Shown: positions 17,202-26,541 of the stretch, in pieces
How positions within the stretch are numbered: position 1 is the stretch's first letter
Layout: each line of letters starts with the position of its first letter
DNA from: Ruegeria lacuscaerulensis
GTDB taxonomy: Bacteria > Pseudomonadota > Alphaproteobacteria > Rhodobacterales > Rhodobacteraceae
Direction: 5' to 3'
Length of the DNA: 64,000 nt
NCBI RefSeq assembly: GCF_013034685.1
Contig: NZ_WQGO01000006.1
Coordinates: forward strand, 186,001-250,000
The notes under the pieces: generated by a model
Seen by the model: only the letters and a program-made list of their open reading frames with translations
Told to the model about the DNA's origin: nothing
Databases searched by the model: none
Program-made: the position numbers and the translations under genes

Positions 17202-18190
17202 GCGTCATCCTTTGATAGCGTCGGCCCGGACATGGCGTTCAGCACGTCAATCAATTCAGTTTGAAATTGGTCCGGGTCCTCGATTTGCGGGATGTGACCT
17301 ACATTGGGCAAAACAATCAGGGGCGCGTCAGGCAACAGCGCCTTGAGAGCTTGGGCTTGCGCGACCGGGGTCACGGTATCTTCCGCGCCCCAGATCAATG
17401 CGACCGGCAGGTCGAGCGTACGCCAGCTTTCTGCCCGTGTGCTGCGCGCGTTCTGCGGCGGCGCAAGCAGGTGCGGCAACCAGTCCGCAACGGCCTTGGT
17501 ATATCCTTCGCGGGCCATCGGTTTGCGCAATATCGAGACGATTTCAGGCGTTGCAGCCAGTTTCACATGCAAAAACGCGCGAAGGAGATGGCGCGTTAGC
17601 AGTGGATTAGAGACTGTTGTGGCGGCTATACCTTGTCGCAGCAGCCCATTTCGCAGGTAAATGGGCATAGAAGTTGGAGATTCATGCGCCTCAAGCGCAA
17701 TCGCCCCACAAACTACGACCAACCCGGACACCAAATCGGGGCGCAGCATAACAGCCTCGGCCACGGGACCTGCGCCGATGGAATGCGCGACGGCGATCGG
17801 AGGGCTGTCCAGCTCTTCGAGAAGGGCGACAATGCGTTCGGCCTGACGCGTCCGACTGTAGTCCTCATCCTGTGCTGGTTCCGACCAGCCGAAAGGCGGC
17901 ATGTCAAAGGCTATCGCGCGAAACCCGGCGTCGGACATGTGGGAAAGCGTGGGTCGCCACAAACCCGACCACGCCGCTGTTCCATGCGCAAACAGAACCG
18001 GCGGTGCCGAAGGGTCGCCGACGTCCAAAGCAAAGATCGCACCCACAGAGGTTTCGATCATCCGGCCTGTGTCATCAGGCAAGTGGCCCACCGGAACAGT
18101 CTCACGGTTGCTGGCTGTCACCCAAAACCCGGTCAGCACAACAGTGACAAGCAACAGAGCTGAAAAAATGAACCTGAAAAATACCTTCAT
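17198..18190 (-). CDS. Membrane-anchored alpha/beta hydrolase
   Basis: This 330-residue protein has one N-terminal hydrophobic segment (about residues 2-27) and an alpha/beta hydrolase fold. The visible elements are the oxyanion region VLFAHGTAAWSG, the nucleophile elbow AHSIGAG, the acid in LIWGAEDTVTP and the histidine in LPNVGHIPQIEDP. It is first in the FAD-oxidase operon and may hydrolyse a lactone or ester related to that enzyme's substrate. ATG 18190 is preferred to the upstream TTG at 18250 because the membrane anchor starts there; neither has a strong Shine-Dalgarno sequence. A TetR-type palindrome lies about 125 nt upstream. Confidence 0.78.
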   Translation of the reverse strand: MKVFFRFIFSALLLVTVVLTGFWVTASNRETVPVGHLPDDTGRMIETSVGAIFALDVGDPSAPPVLFAHGTAAWSGLWRPTLSHMSDAGFRAIAFDMPPFGWSEPAQDEDYSRTRQAERIVALLEELDSPPIAVAHSIGAGPVAEAVMLRPDLVSGLVVVCGAIALEAHESPTSMPIYLRNGLLRQGIAATTVSNPLLTRHLLRAFLHVKLAATPEIVSILRKPMAREGYTKAVADWLPHLLAPPQNARSTRAESWRTLDLPVALIWGAEDTVTPVAQAQALKALLPDAPLIVLPNVGHIPQIEDPDQFQTELIDVLNAMSGPTLSKDDA

Positions 18191-18511
18191 TGCCCGGATA
18201 GTTGTGCGCGCCAGACGGAAATGCAACCGCCGGAAATCCTTACCGGGCAAGGGTGCTGCAATTCGGACGCACAGCAGAATCCGGGTGATGACACTGCATT
18301 CAGCGCTCTAAACTTGACCAAGCGGTCAACTAATTTCTATACAAAACAGTCTCTAATCAATAGGAAAACCAAGAGTCGAGATAAACATTTCAGTCGGCTC
18401 ACAATCTAGTGTTGCAACTGTGAAAATGATCTGGATGATCAGGACCACCAAGGCCGCGACAACGGCCTGCCGTCTGGGATGGCGGCGCTAACAATAAACG
18501 GGGAGATTATA
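18191..18511. promoter_or_regulatory. Divergent intergenic region between hydrolase and peptide transporter operons
   Basis: About 320 nt separate the minus-strand hydrolase operon and the plus-strand transporter. No convincing gene is present. The section 18310-18420 is A/T-rich and carries the palindrome described at 18314-18329, so both promoters probably lie here. Confidence 0.45.
18314..18329. promoter_or_regulatory. TetR-type operator palindrome
   Basis: The site reads TTGACCAAGCGGTCAA, a perfect inverted repeat with 6-base arms and a 4-base centre. This is a common form of TetR/AcrR-family operators in proteobacteria. It lies about 125 nt upstream of the hydrolase ATG and 183 nt upstream of the first binding-protein ATG, so either operon could be controlled. 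No TetR gene is in the window. Confidence 0.6.
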
Positions 18512-20092
18512 ATGATCCTAAGAAATCTGATGATTGCCGCCAGTGCGACTGCAATGATGGCGGCAGGGGCATCGGCTGAAACTCTGCGCTGGGCGCGCGC
18601 GGGTGACGCGCTGACGTTGGACCCGCATTCGCAAAACGAAGGTCCGTCGCACACCATTCGCCACCAGATGTACGAGCCGCTGATCATCCGCGACGTGACC
18701 GGTGCGTTTGAACCCGCGCTAGCGACCGAGTGGGGGCCCAAGGCCGATGATCCGAACGTCTGGGTCTTCAAGCTGCGCGAAGGTGTGAAATTCCACGATG
18801 GTTCTGATTTCAACGCAGAAGACGTTGTATTCAGCTTTGAGCGCGCCAAGCAGCCGAATTCCGACATGAAAGAGCTGATCGGCTCGATCACCGAAGTGCG
18901 CGCGGTCGATGACTATACGATCGAGATGGTCACAGATGGTCCGAACCCGATCCTGCCGTCGAACCTGACCAACCTGTTCATTCTGGACAAAGGCTGGGCC
19001 GAGGCCAATGACACCGTCAATGTGCAGGATTTTGAGGGCGGCGAGATTACCTATGCCACCACCAACGCCAACGGCACCGGGCCATATAAGCTGCAAAGCC
19101 GCGAGCCTGACGTGAAAACCGTGATGGTGCGCAACGATGACTATTGGGGCATCGACCAGTTCCCGATGGAAGTGACCGAGATCATCTATACCCCGATCCA
19201 GAACGCTGCAACGCGTGTGGCCGCGATGCTGTCGGGTGAAGTGAACTTCCTTCAGGATATGCCGGTGCAGGATATTGAGCGCGTCAACAGTGCCGATGGC
19301 CTGATGGTCAAGCAGGCGCCGCAGAACCGTGTGATCTTCTTTGGTATGAACCAGGGCGCAGATGACATCGAAGCGGATAACGTGGACGGCAAGAACCCAT
19401 TGGCCGATGTGCGTGTGCGTCAGGCCATGTCGATGGCGATCAACCGCGATGCGATCAAGCAGGTCGTGATGCGCGGCCAGTCGCAGCCTGCGGGCATGAT
19501 CGCACCGCCCTTTGTCAACGGTTGGACTGCTGATATGGACGGCGAATCCTCGACCGACCTGGAAAAAGCCAAGGCCCTGATGGCCGAGGCAGGCTATGGC
19601 GACGGTTTCTCGCTGCGGCTGGACTGCCCGAATGACCGCTACATCAACGATGAGGCGATCTGTCAGGCGGCTGTCGGTATGCTGGGTCAGATCGGCGTGA
19701 CTGTGAATCTGGACGCCAAGCCCAAGGCACAGCATTTCCCGCTGATCACCGACAGCAAGACCGACTTCTACATGCTGGGTTGGGGCGTGCCGACATATGA
19801 CTCGGAATACATCTTCAACTTCCTGGTCCATGGTCGCGAGGACGATATCGGAACGTGGAACGGCACCGGCTATCAGGACGATGCGCTGGATGCGAAGATC
19901 AAGTCGCTGGCCTCGAACACCGATCTTGATGCGCGGAACGCTGACATCGCCGACATCTGGCGCGTGGTGCAGGACGAAGCGCTGTACATCCCGATCCACC
20001 ACCAGGTTCTGAACTGGGGTATGGCTGATGGCGTGGGCATCGAAGTGGATGCGGAAGACCAGCCGAAAGTCAAATACTTCACCATGAACTAA
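18512..20092 (+). CDS. Peptide/opine ABC transporter substrate-binding protein 1
   Basis: This 526-residue SBP_bac_5 family protein has a signal peptide (MILRNLMIAASATAMMAAG, cleavage after GASA). The mature protein starts TLRWARAGDALTLDPHSQNE and shows the typical WVFKLREGVKFHDGSDF segment. It should bind a short peptide or related solute in the periplasm and deliver it to the permeases at 22786 and 23760. ATG 18512 is preferred over ATG 18479 because it gives a clean signal peptide and has a purine-rich GGGGAGA upstream. A second, paralogous binding protein follows after a terminator-like hairpin. Confidence 0.88.
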   Translation: MILRNLMIAASATAMMAAGASAETLRWARAGDALTLDPHSQNEGPSHTIRHQMYEPLIIRDVTGAFEPALATEWGPKADDPNVWVFKLREGVKFHDGSDFNAEDVVFSFERAKQPNSDMKELIGSITEVRAVDDYTIEMVTDGPNPILPSNLTNLFILDKGWAEANDTVNVQDFEGGEITYATTNANGTGPYKLQSREPDVKTVMVRNDDYWGIDQFPMEVTEIIYTPIQNAATRVAAMLSGEVNFLQDMPVQDIERVNSADGLMVKQAPQNRVIFFGMNQGADDIEADNVDGKNPLADVRVRQAMSMAINRDAIKQVVMRGQSQPAGMIAPPFVNGWTADMDGESSTDLEKAKALMAEAGYGDGFSLRLDCPNDRYINDEAICQAAVGMLGQIGVTVNLDAKPKAQHFPLITDSKTDFYMLGWGVPTYDSEYIFNFLVHGREDDIGTWNGTGYQDDALDAKIKSLASNTDLDARNADIADIWRVVQDEALYIPIHHQVLNWGMADGVGIEVDAEDQPKVKYFTMN

Positions 20093-20113
20093 ATCGGTTC
20101 GATTGCGAACAAG

Positions 20114-20143
20114 GCAGGGCGCGGATTTCGCGCCCTGCTTTTT
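20114..20143 (+). terminator. Intrinsic terminator/attenuator between the two binding-protein genes
   Basis: A perfect 10-bp stem GCAGGGCGCG (20114-20123) and CGCGCCCTGC (20129-20138) with loop GATTT is followed by TTTTT (20139-20143). It starts 21 nt after the first binding-protein stop. It would let the first binding protein be made in excess over the rest of the operon. Confidence 0.85.
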
Positions 20144-20219
20144 GTTTCGCCCTGAGATTTCCTTGCGTGCAAGCGAAAAACCAAGAAAACTCAGGCGCAG
20201 AGAACAGGGAGAGATAAAA

Positions 20220-21785
20220 ATGATCCTTAGAAACAGTGCCATTGGCCTGGCCCTGCTGGCTGCGACCAGTGTTCAGGCGGCCGAGTTCAAATGGGCCTCG
20301 ACCACCGATCCGCAGACCATGGACCCGCACGCCGTCAACTCGGCCCCGGTTCTGGGTTTTCTCAACAATGTCTACGAAGGGCTAGTGCGCCGCGGCAAAG
20401 ACATGACGGTCGAACCCGCGCTGGCCGTAAGCTGGGAGCCGATCGGAGAGGGTGAAGGCTGGCGATTCAAGCTGCGTGAGGACGTGACCTTTCACGACGG
20501 CAGCACCTTCGATGCGCAAGACGTGCTGTTCAGCTATCAGCGGGCCTCAGGCGAGGCGGCGGATACGCGCAGCTGGTTTGCGCCGGTCAGTGAGGTGATC
20601 ATAGTCGATGACTATACGGTCGATATCATGACCTCGGCGCCGAACCCGCTGTTCCCGTCCTCGATCGCCAACTGGATGATCATGGATCAAGGCTGGACCG
20701 AGGCGAATGACGCCTTGGTGCCTGACAAGGAAACCGGCAACTACGCCACGATCAATGCCAATGGCACCGGTGCATTCAAGGTGACGGTCCGCGAACCGGG
20801 GCTTAAGACCGTGTTAGAGCCGCATGGCGTTTGGTGGGGTGAGGTTGAACACAACATTACTCGCGCCGAATTCAACCCGATCCAGAACCCAGCGACTGCC
20901 GTTGCGGCGCTGCTGTCGGGTGATGTGGACATGATCAATCCTGTCCCGATCCAAGACGTTGCACGCCTGAAGGAAAACGCCGATGTGGACGTCATTCAGG
21001 GGATCGAGGCGCGCGTGATCATGCTGGGTTTCGATCATGAAGCCGAGACGCTGAAATACACCGATGACGCGGGCAAACCGAACCCTTTCCGTGATGCGCG
21101 GGTCCGTCAGGCGGTGGCGCAGGCGATCAATGTGGATGCAATTCTGGCCACGATCATGCGCGGCAATGCCGAAGCCGCCTCGCAACTGGTAAGCCCGGCT
21201 ATGAGCGGCTATTCCGCCGCCAATGCAGATCGCCCCGCCTTTGATGTCGAAGGTGCCAAGGCGCTTCTGGCCGAGGCGGGCTACGGGGATGGGTTCTCGT
21301 TCGGGTTGAAGTGCCCCAATGACCGTTATCTGAATGACGAACCGGTCTGTCAGGCTGTCGTCACCATGCTGGCGCAGATTGGGATCACGGCGGAACTGGA
21401 TGCCATGCCCGTCCGCAACTACTGGCCAGAGCTGCGCGAGGATAACTACGACATGTATATGCTGGGCTGGAGCCCCGGCACATTCGACGCCGAACATCCC
21501 GTTCGCTTTCTGGTAGCCACGCCGAACGAGGAAAAGAAGCTGGGCAGCTGGAATTTCGGCGGCTACTCGAACGAACGGGTGGATGAACTATTGCCGATGA
21601 TCCAATCCGAGCTAGACGCGACGAAGCGTCAGGCCATGCTGGATGAGGTGACGGCCATCTATCAGGATGATCATGTCTATGTGCCGATGTATGTGCAGCC
21701 TCTGGTTTGGGGGACCGGCAGTAATATCGACCTGACGCAACGCCCGGATAACTTCTTCATCTTGCGTTGGGTCACGGTGAACTAA
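20220..21785 (+). CDS. Peptide/opine ABC transporter substrate-binding protein 2
   Basis: This 521-residue SBP_bac_5 protein starts with signal peptide MILRNSAIGLALLAATS (cleavage after VQA) and shares many blocks with the protein at 18512, such as GYGDGFS, CPNDRY and YMLGW, so the two are tandem paralogues. ATG 20220 is chosen for the signal peptide and the AGGGAGAG just upstream. Divergence in the ligand-contact half suggests a different or broader solute range. It ends 4 nt before the hydroquinone reductase gene, indicating co-translation. Confidence 0.87.
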   Translation: MILRNSAIGLALLAATSVQAAEFKWASTTDPQTMDPHAVNSAPVLGFLNNVYEGLVRRGKDMTVEPALAVSWEPIGEGEGWRFKLREDVTFHDGSTFDAQDVLFSYQRASGEAADTRSWFAPVSEVIIVDDYTVDIMTSAPNPLFPSSIANWMIMDQGWTEANDALVPDKETGNYATINANGTGAFKVTVREPGLKTVLEPHGVWWGEVEHNITRAEFNPIQNPATAVAALLSGDVDMINPVPIQDVARLKENADVDVIQGIEARVIMLGFDHEAETLKYTDDAGKPNPFRDARVRQAVAQAINVDAILATIMRGNAEAASQLVSPAMSGYSAANADRPAFDVEGAKALLAEAGYGDGFSFGLKCPNDRYLNDEPVCQAVVTMLAQIGITAELDAMPVRNYWPELREDNYDMYMLGWSPGTFDAEHPVRFLVATPNEEKKLGSWNFGGYSNERVDELLPMIQSELDATKRQAMLDEVTAIYQDDHVYVPMYVQPLVWGTGSNIDLTQRPDNFFILRWVTVN

Positions 21786-21789
21786 CCGC

Positions 21790-22737
21790 ATGGGCGTCAT
21801 GATTGCCGGGGTCTACCACGTGGACGACCCCGCCCCCGACACATCGCTTGACGGCGCATACCGTCGTCAAGCGTCGACCATCCGCGACGCTCTGCCAAAC
21901 GGGCCTTATGAGCCGGGGCGGTTCCACCTGTATGCCGCGTGGAATTGCCCTTGGGCGCATCGGGTCCTGCTGACGCGCGCCGTTAAGGGATTGGAGGAGT
22001 TGATCACCGTCGCCTATGCCCGCCCGCGCCGCACGCCGGACGGTTGGGTGTACGATACCGATGGTGACTATGCCGATCCTCTGTTCGGTGTCACCGCGTT
22101 GCATCAAGCCTATGCAAAGGTTGATCCTGCTTATACCGGGCGCATCACCGTGCCTTTGTTGTGGGATCGCGCCGAAAACCTCGCGGTGTCGAATGAATCC
22201 GCCGATCTCGTGCGTATGCTGGGCACGATAGAAGGCTATGGCCCCAATCTGGCCCCGCCAGACAAGTTGGATCAGATCGATGCCTGGAACGACAAAATCT
22301 ATCCCCGCCTGAACAATGGCGTCTATCGCGCCGGGTTCGCCCGCACGCAAGAGGCGTATGAGGCCGGGTTTCACGATGTCTTCACCATGCTGGACGAGAT
22401 CGAGGCGCATCTGGCCACCAACCGATACCTGTGCGGCGATGATCTGACCGAGGCCGACCTGCGCCTGTTCCCGACCCTGGCGCGGTTCGATGTGGCCTAT
22501 CACTATGCCTTCCGCTGTAATTTGCGGCGTTTGGTCGACTATCCGCATCTGTGGGGCTATGCGCGGGATTTATATTCTCGACCGGAGATTGCCCGGACAG
22601 TGAAGCCCGAGATATACAAGGCCGGGTATTTCTCACCCTCCGAGCTGCGAAACCCGCTGGGGATCGTGCCGTTGGGGCCAAAGATAAACTGGGCTGAGCC
22701 ACAGGACCGGGCGGCGTTGTCCTCTGCGACATCTTGA
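21790..22737 (+). CDS. Glutathionyl-hydroquinone reductase (Xi-class GST)
   Basis: This 315-residue protein has a thioredoxin-fold N-terminal domain with the GHQR hallmark WNCPWAHR (catalytic Cys53), then a helical C-terminal domain with ITVPLLWDR, VSNESADLVRML (glutathione-binding SxE pattern) and a final WAEP. These enzymes reduce glutathionyl-hydroquinones with glutathione in the cytoplasm (YqjG/PcpF/ECM4 family). Its place inside a peptide ABC operon, 4 nt after a binding protein and 48 nt before a permease, is unexpected and may mean the transported solute is aromatic or forms glutathione adducts. Confidence 0.88.
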   Translation: MGVMIAGVYHVDDPAPDTSLDGAYRRQASTIRDALPNGPYEPGRFHLYAAWNCPWAHRVLLTRAVKGLEELITVAYARPRRTPDGWVYDTDGDYADPLFGVTALHQAYAKVDPAYTGRITVPLLWDRAENLAVSNESADLVRMLGTIEGYGPNLAPPDKLDQIDAWNDKIYPRLNNGVYRAGFARTQEAYEAGFHDVFTMLDEIEAHLATNRYLCGDDLTEADLRLFPTLARFDVAYHYAFRCNLRRLVDYPHLWGYARDLYSRPEIARTVKPEIYKAGYFSPSELRNPLGIVPLGPKINWAEPQDRAALSSATS

Positions 22738-22785
22738 CCATTCGGGCGGGGCATGCGTAGAGAGGCAGATCAACGGGGAAACTAA

Positions 22786-23763
22786 ATGTTCGCATATATC
22801 GTCCGAAGGATGTTCCAATCCGTGATCGTGTTGCTGGTCGTGGGTCTGGTCGCATTTTCCATGTTCCGCTTTGTCGGCGATCCGATCGACAACATGCTGG
22901 GGCAGGAACGCACGCAGGCTGATATCGACCGCCTGCGCACCGAGCTTGGGTTGGATAAGCCCTTCCCGGTCCAGTATTTCAAGTTCCTGCAAGGGGCCGT
23001 TCAGGGCAATTTTGGCGTCTCTTACCGCCAGGGTCGTCCGGTTTCGACCATCATCGCAGAACGTGCACCCGCGACGCTGGAACTGGCCTTTGTGTCAGGT
23101 TTTCTGGCCATCACAATGGGTATTGCTCTGGGCGTCTTCACAGCGATCCGACGACAAGGGGTTGCGGCGAATGTGATTATGACCGTCAGTTTGATTGGGG
23201 TTTCGTTGCCGACCTTCCTGATCGGGATACTGCTGATCTATATCTTCTCGGTCGAGCTTGATCTTCTTCCTAGCTTCGGGAGGGGCGAAACCGTTATGAT
23301 TGGGAACTGGTCTACGGGCTTTTTGACGTCGTCGGGCCTCAAGGCGTTGATCCTTCCCGCGATTACGCTGGGCCTGTATCAGATGACACTGATCATGCGG
23401 CTGGTCCGATCCGAGATGCTGGAAGTTTTGCGCGCCGACTACGTTCGTTTTGCCCGTGCCCGCGGATTGTCGGACCGGGTGATCAACTTCCGCCACGCGC
23501 TGAAGAACACACTGGTGCCGGTGATCACCATTACCGGCTTGCAACTAGGCTCGATCATTGCGTTCGCCATCATCACCGAGACGGTGTTCCAATGGCCGGG
23601 CGTCGGTCTGCTGTTCATCAACGCGATCCAGTTCGTCGATATCCCCGTCATGGCCGCCTATCTGATGCTGATTTCGGTCATGTTCGTGACGATCAACCTG
23701 ATTGTCGATCTTCTTTACTATGCTATTGACCCGCGCCTGCGTGTCGACGCGAGGGCCACATGA
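22786..23763 (+). CDS. Peptide ABC transporter permease (DppB type)
   Basis: This 325-residue protein has six membrane spans and opens with the DppB/OppB form MFAYIVRRMFQSVIVLLVVG. The EAA loop, RADYVRFARARGLSDRVI, contacts the ATPase, and FQWPGVGLLFINAI near the end is family-typical. It pairs with the DppC-type permease, whose ATG overlaps this stop by 4 nt (23760-23763). Confidence 0.92.
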   Translation: MFAYIVRRMFQSVIVLLVVGLVAFSMFRFVGDPIDNMLGQERTQADIDRLRTELGLDKPFPVQYFKFLQGAVQGNFGVSYRQGRPVSTIIAERAPATLELAFVSGFLAITMGIALGVFTAIRRQGVAANVIMTVSLIGVSLPTFLIGILLIYIFSVELDLLPSFGRGETVMIGNWSTGFLTSSGLKALILPAITLGLYQMTLIMRLVRSEMLEVLRADYVRFARARGLSDRVINFRHALKNTLVPVITITGLQLGSIIAFAIITETVFQWPGVGLLFINAIQFVDIPVMAAYLMLISVMFVTINLIVDLLYYAIDPRLRVDARAT

Positions 23764-24710
23764 CCGATATTCTCGATACCCCCAAAGCGCCGGAAAAGTC
23801 GCGGTTCGCCAAGTTCTGGGACGGCGACTTCGCATGGTCCTTTCGGCATTCACCTGTGGCTATTGTCGCGACTCTGGTTGTCGCCATACTTGTGCTTTCG
23901 GCGATCTTTGCGCCGCTGATCGCGCCCTATAATCCGTTCGACCCGTCCTCACTGAACCTGATGAACGGGTTTACGCCGCCCGGAACACCCAACGCCTTTA
24001 CGCAGGAAACCTTTCTGCTGGGCACCGACGATCAAGGGCGCGACGTATTCTCGACCATCCTCTACGGGATGCGCGTTTCCCTGTTCGTGGGCGCATCTGC
24101 CGTGCTGTTGGCCTTGATCATCGGTATCGTTCTTGGGCTGGTCGCGGCTTATTTCGGCGGCTGGATTGAAACCCTGATCATGCGGGTCGCCGATGTGCAG
24201 CTGACTTTCCCGGCCATTCTGGTCGCTATGTTGATCTTTGGTATTGCCAAAGGCGTCACCCCGCCGGAATACCGCGATGAGATGGCGATCTACGTCCTGA
24301 TCGTCGCCATTGCGCTGTCTGACTGGGTCCAGTTCGCCCGCGTGGTGCGCGGCGCGGCTCTGGTCGAGAAAAACAAGGAATATGTTCAAGCGGCCCGCCT
24401 GATCGGTCGTGGGTCCTTCCCGATCATGTTCCGCCACATCCTGCCCAATGTTCTCAGTCCGGTTTTGGTGATTGCCACCATCTCGCTGGCTCTGGCTATC
24501 ATCGCCGAGGCGACGCTGAGTTTCCTTGGCGTCGGCGCCCCACCGACCCAGCCTTCTCTGGGGACATTGATCCGCATCGGACAGGGCTTCTTGTTCTCGG
24601 GTGAGTGGTGGATTCTGTTCTTCCCGGCCTGCACCCTTCTGGCGCTGGCTTTGTCTGTGAACCTGCTGGGCGACTGGCTGCGCGATGCGTTGAACCCCAA
24701 GCTGCGGTGA
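23760..24710 (+). CDS. Peptide ABC transporter permease (DppC type)
   Basis: This 316-residue protein has an N-terminal cytoplasmic tail, six membrane spans and the DppC signature LLGTDDQGRDVFSTILYGMR. The EAA loop reads EYVQAARLIGRGSFPIMFRH, and LSFLGVGAPPTQPSLG is family-typical. It forms the membrane channel with the preceding permease. The ATPase gene follows after 4 nt. Confidence 0.92.
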   Translation: MTDILDTPKAPEKSRFAKFWDGDFAWSFRHSPVAIVATLVVAILVLSAIFAPLIAPYNPFDPSSLNLMNGFTPPGTPNAFTQETFLLGTDDQGRDVFSTILYGMRVSLFVGASAVLLALIIGIVLGLVAAYFGGWIETLIMRVADVQLTFPAILVAMLIFGIAKGVTPPEYRDEMAIYVLIVAIALSDWVQFARVVRGAALVEKNKEYVQAARLIGRGSFPIMFRHILPNVLSPVLVIATISLALAIIAEATLSFLGVGAPPTQPSLGTLIRIGQGFLFSGEWWILFFPACTLLALALSVNLLGDWLRDALNPKLR

Positions 24711-24714
24711 TTTC

Positions 24715-26424
24715 ATGAGCCTTCTGACAATCAATGACCTGACGGTCGAATTCCCGACCCGCCGCAAACTGTTCACTGCCGTGGACCATGTGGACCTGTC
24801 GGTTGAGCCCGGCGAAATCCACGGGCTTGTGGGTGAATCCGGGGCCGGTAAATCCACCATCGGAGCCGCCATTATGGGTCTGCTCGACCGACCCGGCCGT
24901 ATCGCCAGCGGTACGATCAAGCTGAGCGGTGACCAGATCAGCGGTATCGACGCCGAGGCGATGCGTGGGCTGCGCGGCAAAAAGATCTCGATGATCTTTC
25001 AGGATCCGCTGACCTCGCTGAACCCGCTGTTCACCGTGCGAGAGCAATTGGTCGAGACCATTCAGGCGCATCTAGGTGGTTCAGATAGTGAGGCCAACAA
25101 ACGCGCCCGCGATCTGATTGACCGGGTTGGTATCCCTGACCCCGATGCACGGCTAGACCAGTACCCGCACCAGTTCTCGGGCGGGATGCGGCAGCGTGTG
25201 GTGATCGCTCTGGCCCTGTGCACCGAGCCCGACGTGATCATCGCGGATGAACCGACGACCGCGTTGGATGTATCCGTTCAAGCGCAGATTCTGGACCTGA
25301 TCAAAGAACTGGCGACCGAGCGGCAGGTAGGGGTCATCCTGATCACCCACGATATGGGCGTGATTGCCGACACCACGGACAAGGTGACGGTGATGTATGC
25401 GGGTAAAGTGGTCGAAAGCGGCCCTACGTCTCAGGTCATGGGCCAGCCGACCCACGAATACACCAAGTCCCTGATCGCCGCCGTACCGCGCCCAACACTC
25501 AAACTGCATCGCTTTCCGCAAATCAGCTATGGCGGGCGCGAGACCCGCTTTGCGATCGAAGACATGGCCCGCCACTGGCCCAAAGTGGACAATGACACCA
25601 GCAAACCGGTGTTTGAAATCCGCAACCTGACCAAGAAGTTCCTGCAAAAGCGCGGGCTTCTGCCGTGGGACCGCACCTATTTCACCGCTGTCGACGATGT
25701 CAGCTTTGATATCCGCGCGGGCGAGGTGTTTGGCGTGGTGGGTGAATCCGGCTCGGGCAAGTCCACCGTCGCGCGGATGATTGCGGGGCTTTACCCTGTT
25801 GATGGCGGCACGATCACCTTCGAAGGGCAGACAGTCAGCGATCTGACCAACAAGGCCGCGCTGGATGCGTATCGCAAGAACATCCAGATGATCTTTCAGG
25901 ACCCCTATTCCTCTCTCAACCCGCGGATGCGGGTGGATGAGATCGTGGCAGAGCCGATCCGCCATCACAAGCTGATGGACGGGGCAGATATCAAGCGCCG
26001 CGTGGATGAGCTGTTGGATCAGGTCGGTCTGGGCCATGAGGCCGGGCTGAAATACCCGCATGAATTCTCGGGCGGTCAGCGTCAGCGGATTTCCATTGCC
26101 CGCGCGCTTGCCACGCAGCCCCGCTTTTTGATCTGTGACGAACCGACCAGTGCGCTGGACGTGTCAATTCAGGCCCAAATTCTGAACATCTTGAAGGATT
26201 TGCAGGAGCATCTGGGTCTGACCTTGCTGTTCATCAGTCATGACCTGCCGGTCGTGCGCCAGATGTGCGACCGAGTTGCCGTGATGAAACAGGGCAAGGT
26301 GGTAGAACTGCAAGAGACCAACGATCTGTTTGCCAATCCGCAGACTGAATATGCAAGCGAACTACTCCGGCTGATGCCCAAACTGGACGATCTGTCCACG
26401 GAAGGGTTGAACGCCGAAACCTAA
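24715..26424 (+). CDS. Fused double ATP-binding subunit (DppD-DppF type)
   Basis: This 569-residue protein carries two complete ABC ATPase domains in one chain. The first has Walker [10 protein letters not shown], signature FSGGMRQRV and Walker [13 protein letters not shown]. The second has Walker [10 protein letters not shown], signature FSGGQRQRI and Walker [12 protein letters not shown]. Each is followed by the oligopeptide/dipeptide C-terminal extension ([20 protein letters not shown] in the first). Both sites look catalytic. It powers the transporter encoded by the preceding genes and ends the operon. Confidence 0.93.
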   Translation: MSLLTINDLTVEFPTRRKLFTAVDHVDLSVEPGEIHGLVGESGAGKSTIGAAIMGLLDRPGRIASGTIKLSGDQISGIDAEAMRGLRGKKISMIFQDPLTSLNPLFTVREQLVETIQAHLGGSDSEANKRARDLIDRVGIPDPDARLDQYPHQFSGGMRQRVVIALALCTEPDVIIADEPTTALDVSVQAQILDLIKELATERQVGVILITHDMGVIADTTDKVTVMYAGKVVESGPTSQVMGQPTHEYTKSLIAAVPRPTLKLHRFPQISYGGRETRFAIEDMARHWPKVDNDTSKPVFEIRNLTKKFLQKRGLLPWDRTYFTAVDDVSFDIRAGEVFGVVGESGSGKSTVARMIAGLYPVDGGTITFEGQTVSDLTNKAALDAYRKNIQMIFQDPYSSLNPRMRVDEIVAEPIRHHKLMDGADIKRRVDELLDQVGLGHEAGLKYPHEFSGGQRQRISIARALATQPRFLICDEPTSALDVSIQAQILNILKDLQEHLGLTLLFISHDLPVVRQMCDRVAVMKQGKVVELQETNDLFANPQTEYASELLRLMPKLDDLSTEGLNAET

Positions 26425-26477
26425 CTCTCGCAATCCGTGCAAATATGCGAAAATAAACATTAAATTCGTTAACCATT

Positions 26478-26497
26478 GCAGACTCGGGCGGGTCTGC
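26478..26497 (+). other. Hairpin after the ABC transporter operon
   Basis: GCAGAC (26478-26483) and GTCTGC (26492-26497) form a 6-bp stem with an 8-nt G-rich loop. It lies 54 nt after the ATPase stop and 45 nt before the cyclase ATG. It lacks a U-tract, so it is a weak transcript-end candidate or a cyclase leader structure. Confidence 0.35.
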
Positions 26498-26541
26498 CGT
26501 GCTAGTCTCACCTTTGGAGTTGGGGGCTTCAGAGGGGCGAC

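Noticed and set aside
18719..20242. A 507-codon antisense open frame across binding protein 1
   Set aside because: It is the complement of a clear SBP_bac_5 gene; its translation is His/Val/Arg-rich and matches no family.
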